From Polaromonas sp047303325 (GTDB lineage: Bacteria; Pseudomonadota; Gammaproteobacteria; Burkholderiales; Burkholderiaceae_C), in assembly GCF_047303325.1 (NCBI RefSeq), contig NZ_JBKBEX010000001.1, forward strand, positions 1-64,000: a DNA stretch of 64,000 nucleotides, given 5' to 3'. Of the stretch, positions 33,340 through 40,537 are shown one piece after another. A program made the translations under genes and the position numbers. Position 1 is the stretch's first letter; each line of letters starts with the position of its first letter. The notes below the pieces were generated by a model. It did not search any database, had not been told where the DNA came from, and saw nothing but the letters and a program-made list of their open reading frames with translations.

Positions 33340-33804
33340 TCAGGCAGCGGCCATGAGTTCCTGTTTGCGGGCGCTGATCTGCGCGCCCAGCTCGGTCATG
33401 TCCAGCTGGGTGGCGCGGGCCTTGGGGAAGATCTCGTTCTGCTCTTCCTTGACGTGGTGCTTGACGTATTCGGACATGACCTTGATCTTGGCGTCAAACA
33501 TTTCGCCGTCGGGCTCCAGGCCCTCGACCTGGGCGATCAGGTCCTTGAGGGTGGCGTGCTCGACGCTGGCCTCGGGAATCAGCTCATGGTCCTTGAGGGC
33601 GGCCTTGACGGCGGGGTAGAAAATTTCTTCCTCGACCTGCGCATGCACCGTGAGCTCCTTGCAGATCTGGGTGACCAGTTCCTTCTTTTTGGCGGGGGAG
33701 CGGCTTTTTTCGTACTGATCAAAGAGCTCGCTGACCAGCTTGTGGTCGGCCCTGAGCATGGCGGTGGCTTCCTTGTGCACGGGTGTGGCCTTGGTGGTGG
33801 GCAT
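33340..33804 (-). CDS. Hemerythrin HHE-domain protein
   Basis: A 154-residue four-helix protein. The diiron ligands are suggested by MLRADHKLVSELF (His near 20), ELTVHAQVEEEIFYP (HxxxEE), VEHATLKDLIAQ and MSEYVKHHVKEEQNEIFPKA (HHVKEE). It may bind oxygen or nitric oxide or store iron. The start at 33804 has a clear gaagga site; upstream in-frame sequence is not conserved-looking. Downstream on the same strand is the GFA gene. Confidence 0.9.
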   Translation of the reverse strand: MPTTKATPVHKEATAMLRADHKLVSELFDQYEKSRSPAKKKELVTQICKELTVHAQVEEEIFYPAVKAALKDHELIPEASVEHATLKDLIAQVEGLEPDGEMFDAKIKVMSEYVKHHVKEEQNEIFPKARATQLDMTELGAQISARKQELMAAA

Positions 33805-33959
33805 GGTGTTTCCTTCAGTTTGGTAATTGGGATTGGTTGCAACCCGGGGCGGGCTGTTACGCGATTCTTGGAAGGCGGCCGCTACCTCGGGGTAGGCCAA
33901 GCCTGCCAGCGCATGTAGGAAACGGCGCGCCGCGGCGACGACGGCCTTGGCCCTGCGGC

Positions 33960-35411
33960 CTAGCCCGGTGAATTGGCGGGCGAGGGTTCGCCGGCACCGC
34001 CCGGGGCCGCGCCGGGCCTGAGCAGCACGGCGCCCAGCACAGCGGCCACGGCCGCGAAGATCGCACCGATCACAAAGGCCAACTGGTAGCCGCCGTTGAG
34101 CGCCGCGGTCGCCTCCAGCCCCGCGGCGCCCAGCGACGTGGTGCGCGCGGCCGCCAGGCTGGCCAGCACGGCCAGGCCCAGGGCGCCGCCCATCATGAAG
34201 GAGGTGTTGACCACGCCCGAGGCGATGCCCGATTCGCTGGGGTCCACATCGCTCATGGCGGCCAGCAGCACGGGGTTGAAGGCCATGCCGGCGCCCAGAC
34301 CCAGCAGCAGCATGCCGGGCAGCGCATCGGTCACGAAGTTACCGGCCACGGGCGCGCGCGCGAACAGCGCCAGGCCCACGGCGGCCAGCAACAGGCCAGC
34401 GGCCAGGGGCGCACGTATGCCAAAGCGCATCACAATTTTGGCCGACAGGCCCAGCGAGAACGCGGCCATGATGAGGTTGGCCGGCAAGAAGCCCAGGCCC
34501 ACCTGCATGGCACTGTAGCCCAGCACCAGTTGCATGTAGAGCGCCGAGATGAAGAACCAGGCGAACATGGCGGCCGCCCAGAGCACACCCGCCACATTGG
34601 CGGTGGCGACGTTGCGCAGACGGAACAGGCCCAGCGGCATCAGCGGCGTCTGCACTTTGGATTCAATCGCCAGGAAGACGGCCATGAGCAGCGCGGCCGC
34701 GCCCAGCAGGCCCAAGGTCTGGCCCGAGAGCCAGCCGGCCTCGTTACCGTTGACGATGCCGTAGACGGCCAGCATCAGCGAGCTCGTGACGGTGACGGCG
34801 CCGCCCACGTCAAGCCTGGCGCCGGTGACCTGGCCCTTGCCGCCGGGCAGCAGCAAGAGGCACAGCGCGAAGACCGCGCCGCCTATGGGCAGGTTGACCA
34901 GGAAGATCCAGTGCCAGCTCAACGAGTCGGTGAGCACGCCGCCCAGCAGCACGCCTATGCTGCCGCCGCCGGCGCAGACAAAGCCGTAGACACCCATGGC
35001 CTTGGCACGCTCGGCCGGCTCGGTGAAGAGGTTCATGATGAGCGAGAGCGAAATCGCCGACACCACGGCTCCGCCCAGGCCTTGAACCGCGCGCGCGACG
35101 ACGAGCAGCGCCTGTGAGTTGGCGAGGCCGCAAGCCAGCGAGGCCAGGGTAAAGAGGCTGAGCCCCGCAAGAAACAGCCGGCGGTGGCCGTAGAGGTCGC
35201 CGAGCCGGCCGCCCAGCAGCAAAAAGCCGCCGAAGGTCAGCATATAGGCATTGACGACCCAGACCAGCGAGGTTTCGGTGAAATGCAGGTCGGTGCGTAT
35301 GGAAGGCAGGGCGACGTTGACGATGGTGGTGTCGAGCACGATCATCAGCACCCCGAGGCACAGCACCATCAGGGCCCACCAGCGCTTGCGGCTGTCCATG
35401 TGTTGTCTCAT
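33960..35411 (-). CDS. MFS multidrug transporter, DHA2 (14-TMS) family
   Basis: A 483-residue inner-membrane drug:proton antiporter with about 14 hydrophobic segments. Motif A-like LGGRLGDLYGHRRLFLAGLS is at about residue 65, motif D-like VLDTTIVNVALPSIRTDL at about 25-42, and motif C-like SIGVLLGGVLTDSLSWHWIF at about 150. An aggagaaat site supports the ATG at 35411. No adjacent membrane-fusion partner or TetR gene is seen, so it may act alone. Confidence 0.9.
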   Translation of the reverse strand: MRQHMDSRKRWWALMVLCLGVLMIVLDTTIVNVALPSIRTDLHFTETSLVWVVNAYMLTFGGFLLLGGRLGDLYGHRRLFLAGLSLFTLASLACGLANSQALLVVARAVQGLGGAVVSAISLSLIMNLFTEPAERAKAMGVYGFVCAGGGSIGVLLGGVLTDSLSWHWIFLVNLPIGGAVFALCLLLLPGGKGQVTGARLDVGGAVTVTSSLMLAVYGIVNGNEAGWLSGQTLGLLGAAALLMAVFLAIESKVQTPLMPLGLFRLRNVATANVAGVLWAAAMFAWFFISALYMQLVLGYSAMQVGLGFLPANLIMAAFSLGLSAKIVMRFGIRAPLAAGLLLAAVGLALFARAPVAGNFVTDALPGMLLLGLGAGMAFNPVLLAAMSDVDPSESGIASGVVNTSFMMGGALGLAVLASLAAARTTSLGAAGLEATAALNGGYQLAFVIGAIFAAVAAVLGAVLLRPGAAPGGAGEPSPANSPG

Positions 35412-35456
35412 GGGCGATTTCTCCTCTGCTTTTTACTTACATGAATGCTTCAAGTT

Positions 35457-35596
35457 TTATCCACAGATGACGCAGATTTGCGCAGATTGAAGGCAAGGTG
35501 TTTGTACTCAAGGCTTCACCCCTGTCCCCTACGTCGATTCACGGCTTTACATTATGATTTTTTTCTTATCTGCGTACATCCGCGAAATCTGCGGAT
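35457..35596. repeat. MITE-like inverted repeat, second copy
   Basis: Left arm tatccacagatgacgcagat (from 35459) and right arm ttatctgcgtacatccgcga (from 35567), near-complementary, with about 75 bp between. Same family as 32783..32902; it sits between the MFS gene start and the DUF899 stop. Confidence 0.8.
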
Positions 35597-35657
35597 CAGC
35601 TTCTTCTGTGGATCTAGCTTTATCCGCAGAACTCCGAAAATGCGGTTCTCACCTATG

Positions 35658-36437
35658 TCATGCGGCGCCGGCCTCGGCGTGGCAACAGGCCGGGGCGACC
35701 TGGGCCGTGGGCTCAGCCGCGCCGTATTTGTCATGGTGGCGCACCCAGGCCATGGGAAAAGGCAGGCCGTCCTCGTCGCGCCCTTTGGGCGTGAGGTCCA
35801 TGTAGTGGTAAGTGCCCACCAGGGCGTCCGCGCCGCGGGCGTAGCTTGAATAGGTGTGGAAGAGATTGCCCTGGCCGTCGCGCGCGAACACGCTGATGCC
35901 GTGCAGGTCCTCCATGTTTCCGACGTCTTCCATGCGGTAGTTGTAGTCGACCTTTCCGCCGGCGAGTGCTTCGGGCGTGAAGGAGACGTGGTAGTCGTAG
36001 TTGAAATCGCTTCCGGAAGACGACACCCACTTGAAGCGCCAGCCCATGCGCCGCTTGAAGGCGGCGAGCTTGTCCAGCGGCGCGCGCGAGACCACGGCCA
36101 GCGTGATGCCGCGCGCGGCCAGGTGCGGCAAGGCGCCGTCGACGTGGTCCGCCAGAAACGAGCAACTGGGGCAGCCCTCTTTCCAGTCCGGGCCGAACAT
36201 GAAGTGGTAGACGATGAGCTGGCTGCGCCCTTCAAACAGACCGGCCAGGCTTTCGGGGCCGTTCGGGCCGTGGAACACATAGGCTTTGTCGACCGGCACC
36301 CAGGGCAGGCGGCGGCGCTCGGCGCTCACCAGGTCGCGCTGGGCGGTGAGCTCTTTTTCGCGGGCCAGCAGCAGGCGGCGCGCGGCGAGCCATTCCTCTC
36401 GGGACACGATGGCATGCATGGCGGGGTTGGTATTCAC
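35658..36437 (-). CDS. DUF899 family (thioredoxin-like fold) protein
   Basis: A 259-residue protein with the DUF899 signature: EEWLAARRLLLAREKELTAQ, then RDLVSAERRRLPWVPVDKAY, HFMFGPDWKEGCPSCSFLAD (CPSC dithiol), and MGWRFKWVSSSGSDFNYDYH. The GTG start at 36437 has an aaggag site 8 bp upstream; an ATG 18 bp further in has none. Members are often called thioredoxin family proteins. It is followed upstream on the same strand by VOC, AHSA1 and ArsR genes, probably one operon. Confidence 0.87.
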   Translation of the reverse strand: MNTNPAMHAIVSREEWLAARRLLLAREKELTAQRDLVSAERRRLPWVPVDKAYVFHGPNGPESLAGLFEGRSQLIVYHFMFGPDWKEGCPSCSFLADHVDGALPHLAARGITLAVVSRAPLDKLAAFKRRMGWRFKWVSSSGSDFNYDYHVSFTPEALAGGKVDYNYRMEDVGNMEDLHGISVFARDGQGNLFHTYSSYARGADALVGTYHYMDLTPKGRDEDGLPFPMAWVRHHDKYGAAEPTAQVAPACCHAEAGAA

Positions 36438-36453
36438 GGGCGTGGCTCCTTGA

Positions 36454-36831
36454 TCAACGGTTGAGGATGTGCAGGATGTTGCCGTCCGGTTCCTTGAACC
36501 AGGCGCCCTTGAAGTCGCCGGCCACATGGGCGTCGCCCTGCAGCGCCATGCCGGGCAGGTCGTAGTGCTCAAATACCACGCCCTTGGCCTTGAGTGCTTT
36601 CATGATGGCGTCGAACTCATCGCCCACGCCCCAGGTGCAGGCGGTGGCCCGGTTGCTGCCGGCGAACTGCGAGACATAGACGACAAGGGTGGCGGTGCCG
36701 CTCTGGTAAATGAGCACGCCCTCTTGCGCGCTTTGCAGCGGCGTGAGACCCAGTTTGCCTTCATAGAAGCTGCGGGCGGCGGCCAGGTCCTTGACGGCGA
36801 TGGTGGGCATGGCGTTTCGGTTGGCGAGCAT
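36454..36831 (-). CDS. VOC-family protein
   Basis: A 125-residue vicinal-oxygen-chelate protein. AMPTIAVKDLAAARSFYEGK is the N-terminal module and KGAWFKEPDGNILHILN the C-terminal ligand module. The ribosome-binding site aaaggag precedes the ATG. It sits 16 bp before the DUF899 gene and 48 bp after the AHSA1 gene, and is probably co-transcribed with both. Confidence 0.87.
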   Translation of the reverse strand: MLANRNAMPTIAVKDLAAARSFYEGKLGLTPLQSAQEGVLIYQSGTATLVVYVSQFAGSNRATACTWGVGDEFDAIMKALKAKGVVFEHYDLPGMALQGDAHVAGDFKGAWFKEPDGNILHILNR

Positions 36832-36879
36832 GGTGGACTCCTTTCTGGGTGATGCGCTCCAGGCGGCGGACGGCGCGGA

Positions 36880-37335
36880 CTATGCAGCGGGGAAAAGCTT
36901 GTCGAGTTTGAGGAAGGCGCCGGCCCAGCCCTGGTTGTGGCTGTCGCGCGCGGCCTGGTCGAAGAATTTTTCGTGCATGAACACAAGCTCGGTGCCGCCG
37001 CCCGAGGGCCGCAGCGTGACGGTGACCCGCGACACGCGTTCGGGCGTGCTCTGCCAGCCCCAGTCGAACACCAGCTTGTGAGGCGGCTCCACTTCAAGGT
37101 AGGTGCCGCTCACGTTGTGAGTCTCCTGGCCCGGCACACCGAAGCGGATGTGGTAACGCCCGCCCACGCGCACGTCCATCTCGGCCAGGGTCACCACGCC
37201 GGCCGGGTCGGGCCCGAACCATTGCGCTAGCGCTTGCGGGTCGGTCCACGCGCGCCAGACTTTTTCGCAGCTGGCGGGGTAGTGCCGGGTGAAATTGACG
37301 GAGGTCGGCTTGCCTTGCGTTGCGCTTTTTTCCAT
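36880..37335 (-). CDS. AHSA1/SRPBCC-family protein
   Basis: A 151-residue START-fold protein (activator of Hsp90 ATPase-like). Marks are FTRHYPASCEKVWRAWTDPQ, LAQWFGPDPAG and the C-terminal GGTELVFMHEKFFDQAARDS. In this family the gene is usually paired with an ArsR-type repressor, as here. The first 109 bp overlap the 3' end of that ArsR gene in another frame; MEKSATQGK at 37335 is the likely start. Confidence 0.87.
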   Translation of the reverse strand: MEKSATQGKPTSVNFTRHYPASCEKVWRAWTDPQALAQWFGPDPAGVVTLAEMDVRVGGRYHIRFGVPGQETHNVSGTYLEVEPPHKLVFDWGWQSTPERVSRVTVTLRPSGGGTELVFMHEKFFDQAARDSHNQGWAGAFLKLDKLFPAA

Positions 37336-37685
37336 GGCGGGTTCAGCTCCTCTTGGTGGTACAGGTAGCGGCCCAACGCGTCGAGGCGCTCGGACCAGAA
37401 CTTCTCGTAACGGGACAGCCACATGGCGGCCTCCTGCATGGGCTCGGGCGACAGGGCCAGGTTGACGACACGCCCATCCTTGGCGCGGGTCACCAGGCCG
37501 GCATCCTCGAGCACGCGCAGATGCTTCATGAAGCCGGGCAAAGACATGCCGTGCGGCTGGGCCAGCTCGCCGACGGAAAGATGGCCGCGCTCCAGGTCTT
37601 GCAGTACCTTGCGGCGTGTCGGGTCCGCCAGCGCGGCGAACACGGCGTTGAGGGCTTCATCGGCATTGTCTTGATACTTAACCAT
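37227..37685 (-). CDS. ArsR-family transcriptional regulator
   Basis: A 152-residue winged-helix repressor. VFAALADPTRRKVLQDLERG, LSVGELAQPHGMSLPGFMKH and LRVLEDAGLVTRAKDGRVVN form the DNA-binding domain (residues 15-80); no metal-binding CxC motif is present. It is the first gene of the AHSA1-VOC-DUF899 group. About 36 C-terminal residues (after HQEELNPPWKK) are basic and proline-rich, atypical for the family, and encoded in the overlap with the AHSA1 gene. Confidence 0.88.
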   Translation of the reverse strand: MVKYQDNADEALNAVFAALADPTRRKVLQDLERGHLSVGELAQPHGMSLPGFMKHLRVLEDAGLVTRAKDGRVVNLALSPEPMQEAAMWLSRYEKFWSERLDALGRYLYHQEELNPPWKKAQRKASRPPSISPGTTPPAAKKSGARGPTRKR

Positions 37686-37913
37686 TTAGCTTAGTATTAG
37701 ACAGGCCACCTGCCTTGTCAACCCGGCTTCATCGGGAAAGATGTTTTTTTGTGTGAGCGCGCCTGGCGCGGGCGTGCAAAGAAGTGTGTCGGGCGCGCAC
37801 GCGCAGGTAAAGCGGCGCAACACCCTGCAAGAACACTGGTATTGAGGGCGGGGTTAGCATCCAATGATGACTATGACGTATCACTCAATGACGTATCACC
37901 ACAGAGGAAGCCC

Positions 37914-38285
37914 ATGAAGCAGCCCACGACAAAGACCATCCCCACCCACGCGCCTTCCAGCCTGGCCCGGCCCCGCATGGTGATGCTGGGGTCTTTGCTG
38001 GCCCTGGCCGCCGCGGCCGCCCTGCTGGCCACGCAGGCGCAGGCCCAGACTGCGCAGCCGGCGGCGGCGGCCTCCGCGCCTGCGGCGGTCGCCAAGTACG
38101 ACAGCAAGGACCTGGAGCGCGCCTTCAAGTTCATGGACAAGAACGGCGACGGCAAGGTCAGCCGCGACGAGGCCTCGAACTTTCGCGGCGTCTCGAAACA
38201 CTTTGACGAGGCCGACCTCAACAAGGACAACTTTCTCTCGCGCGAAGAATTCGACAACGCGATGAACCAGAGCCGGCAACCCTGA
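37914..38285 (+). CDS. Exported EF-hand calcium-binding protein
   Basis: A 123-residue protein. A hydrophobic stretch LGSLLALAAAAALLATQAQA at about residues 22-42 is a signal peptide with a long n-region. Two EF-hand loops follow: DKNGDGKVSRDE (12 residues, all calcium ligands present) and DLNKDNFLSREEF. Probably a periplasmic calcium sensor or buffer. The ATG at 37914 has an agaggaag site; the frame is open upstream without conserved sequence. Confidence 0.87.
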   Translation: MKQPTTKTIPTHAPSSLARPRMVMLGSLLALAAAAALLATQAQAQTAQPAAAASAPAAVAKYDSKDLERAFKFMDKNGDGKVSRDEASNFRGVSKHFDEADLNKDNFLSREEFDNAMNQSRQP

Positions 38286-38304
38286 GGAAACCTTCGCCCA
38301 TGAA

Positions 38305-38343
38305 AAAAGCCGTGCGGTTTGCAGCCGCACGGCTTTTGTTTTT
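38305..38343. terminator. Bidirectional rho-independent terminator
   Basis: A perfect 13-bp stem, aaaagccgtgcgg with ccgcacggctttt, and a 7-nt loop. It is flanked by A-run and T-run sequence and lies between the convergent EF-hand and solute-binding protein genes. Confidence 0.92.
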
Positions 38344-38360
38344 CTGAACGCTGATTGCGA

Positions 38361-39917
38361 TCAGTTCTTGAGCTTCACGTTCCAGAAGAAAGGCCACAGC
38401 GCGGGCTGGTAGTTTTCGAGTTTGGTGGACTTGGCCGACAGGCTGTTGAACTTGCCGATGTCGATGTAAGGCACTTCGTCGTACACCAGCTGCTGCACCT
38501 TGCCCCACAGCGGCGCGCGCTTGGCGGGAACCGGGGTGTGGTTGAACTCAAGCAGCGCGGCCTGCTTGCCCGGGGTGTTCCACCAGCCGGGCGCGCCGTC
38601 GCCGAGCTGCGGCGGCGAGAGCATGGGTTCGGGCAAGAGGCCCGAGTGCGTGACGTAGATGTCCCAGGCGGCGGAGTCGTTGCGGCGCTGCACCAGCGTG
38701 GACCAGTCGACCACGGTGAGCTCGGCCTTGATGCCGGCGCGCTTGAGTTGCTCGGCCATGACCACGGCCATGTTGTAGTGGAAGTCGTACTGGCGGCTGG
38801 TGAGGATGCGCACGGTCTCGCCCTTGTAGCCGGCGGCCTCGGCCAGGCCCTTGGCCTTGGCGGGGTCGCGCTGGTTGTAGTTCTCGGCGCCGGCGGCGGA
38901 GTAATACGGCGAGCCCTGCGGGAAGTGGTTGGCCTCGGCCGTGAAGAAGCGCGTGTCGCCGAAACCGGCGGCCATCATTTCACCGGGGCCAATGGCGGTC
39001 TGGATCGCCTGGCGCATGCCCTTGTTGGCGTTGATGCCCTCGCGGGTGTTGAACACCAGGTAAGGAAAACCGAAGGCCGGCGTGATCACGGGCGCGGCGC
39101 GGCCGCCGGATTTTTCGAGGCGGGCCAGCGCGTCTATGGGCAGCAGGTCGGCGAAGTGGAACTGGCCGGACAAGGCGCCTTCGACGCGCGTGCCGGGCGT
39201 GGGCACGGGGATAAAGCGCAGCTCCTCGATAAAGGCCTCGCGCTTGCCGCCGTAGCCGTTGGCCGGCTCCTTGCGCGAGGTGTAGCCGTCAAAGCGCGTG
39301 AGCACCACGAACTGGTCGGTGCGCCGCTCCTTGAACTTGTAGGGGCCTGTGCCTATGAAGTCGCGCAGCGGAATCTGCACGGCCTCCTTGGCCATGATGG
39401 CGGCCATGCCGCTGGGAAGGGCCAGTTGCGCGAGCAGCGGCGCGTAAGGCGCCCTGAGCGTCAGCTCCACCGTGAGCGGGCCGGCGGCCTTCAAATCGAC
39501 GATTTCCTTGCCCACGGCCTTGCCGCGCGGCGCCTCCTTGATCCAGCGCTTGAGGCTGACAACCACGTCCTCGGCGTCGAGCGCGCGGCCCGAGTGCAGC
39601 TTCACGCCCTTGCGCAGCGTGATGGTGACCACCTTGCCGTCGGCCGAGAAACGCGGCATGCCTTCGGCCAGCATGGGCACGACATTCCATTTGGCGTCAA
39701 AGGTGTAGAGCGGCTCGTACACGTGCTGCATGATGGTGCCGACCAGGTCGGTGGTGGCCTGCATGGGGTCCAGCGAGGGCGGTTCACCCACCATGGCCAG
39801 GTTGGCTACGGAGGCCGGCGCCTGCGCCAGCGCGGGGGCGGCGCCCTGCAGGGCGGCCATCAGGCCAAAAACCAGAGCCGGCAGCAGCCGGCGCGTATGC
39901 AGGCGATGGTTAACCAT
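38361..39917 (-). CDS. Peptide/opine-type ABC transporter solute-binding protein (SBP_bac_5)
   Basis: A 518-residue periplasmic binding protein. The signal peptide ends near APALAQ (residue 32). The family 5 signature includes ANLAMVGEPPSLDPMQATTD, QHVYEPLYTFDAKWNVVPML, FSADGKVVTITLRKGVKLHS and LKRWIKEAPRGKAVGK. It is a receptor for oligopeptides, nickel or similar. No permease or ATPase genes are adjacent, so it is an orphan receptor here. The terminator at 38305 ends its transcript. Confidence 0.9.
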   Translation of the reverse strand: MVNHRLHTRRLLPALVFGLMAALQGAAPALAQAPASVANLAMVGEPPSLDPMQATTDLVGTIMQHVYEPLYTFDAKWNVVPMLAEGMPRFSADGKVVTITLRKGVKLHSGRALDAEDVVVSLKRWIKEAPRGKAVGKEIVDLKAAGPLTVELTLRAPYAPLLAQLALPSGMAAIMAKEAVQIPLRDFIGTGPYKFKERRTDQFVVLTRFDGYTSRKEPANGYGGKREAFIEELRFIPVPTPGTRVEGALSGQFHFADLLPIDALARLEKSGGRAAPVITPAFGFPYLVFNTREGINANKGMRQAIQTAIGPGEMMAAGFGDTRFFTAEANHFPQGSPYYSAAGAENYNQRDPAKAKGLAEAAGYKGETVRILTSRQYDFHYNMAVVMAEQLKRAGIKAELTVVDWSTLVQRRNDSAAWDIYVTHSGLLPEPMLSPPQLGDGAPGWWNTPGKQAALLEFNHTPVPAKRAPLWGKVQQLVYDEVPYIDIGKFNSLSAKSTKLENYQPALWPFFWNVKLKN

Positions 39918-40169
39918 AAAGCGCTCCTAAGTGAAATTAATTTTCAGAATCAGTAGGATATTTGGGTAAATGTGAGTTTATGTAAGTGAATACCCTGGGT
40001 GGCGTGCGTTTATTCTGAAATTAAATTTCCAATCAGAGGAAAGATTGCGTTCGCAGCCGCTAAACCCCGCAGGCTGGGCCGCTGCATGCCCGGGGCGTGG
40101 CAATTTGTTCCAGACCGCGAGGCTGTCGGTCTATAGACTGGCCGCATTCCCCCTTCTTCAGGAGCCGGC

Positions 40170-40514
40170 ATGGCCATTCACGAACTGTTTGCGTACATCC
40201 ACGTCAGCACCACGCTGATGCTGTCGGACGAGTTCCCGGAATACGGCACTGCAGCTCCCGCACAGGGCAAGCCGGTGAGCGTGACCCTGCACCTGCATGT
40301 CGACGACTGCGACGCGGTGATCGCCCGCGCGCCGCAAGCCGGTGCCACGCTGGAGATGGCCGCGCAGGACCAGTTTTACGGCGAGCGCTCGGGCAGCTTT
40401 CGCGATTCCTTCGACCACCGCTGGAGCGTGGGCCACAGCATTGAGACGCTGACGCCCGAGGAGATGCAGCGCCGCTACACCGCGCTGCTGGAATCGGAAT
40501 CGCCCGGCGCCTAG
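40170..40514 (+). CDS. PhnB/YjdN-like VOC protein with an internal deletion
   Basis: A 114-residue protein. The N-terminus FAYIHV joins directly to STTLMLSDEFPEYGTAAPA, followed by VSVTLHLHVDDCDAVIARAP and FYGERSGSFRDSFDHRWSVG. In PhnB-like proteins about 35-40 residues of the first VOC module (the ...AIDFYKKAFGA... helix) normally separate those two segments. It therefore looks like an in-frame deletion that removed the first half-module, and may be non-functional or folded differently. An aggagcc site precedes the ATG. Confidence 0.75.
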   Translation: MAIHELFAYIHVSTTLMLSDEFPEYGTAAPAQGKPVSVTLHLHVDDCDAVIARAPQAGATLEMAAQDQFYGERSGSFRDSFDHRWSVGHSIETLTPEEMQRRYTALLESESPGA

Positions 40515-40537
40515 TAGTGGTCAGCGGCTGCGCGGCG

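Noticed and set aside
38355..40000. A 533-codon plus-strand frame opposite the solute-binding protein gene
   Set aside because: Low-complexity mirror frame. The minus-strand gene has a signal peptide and SBP_bac_5 motifs and ends at a terminator.
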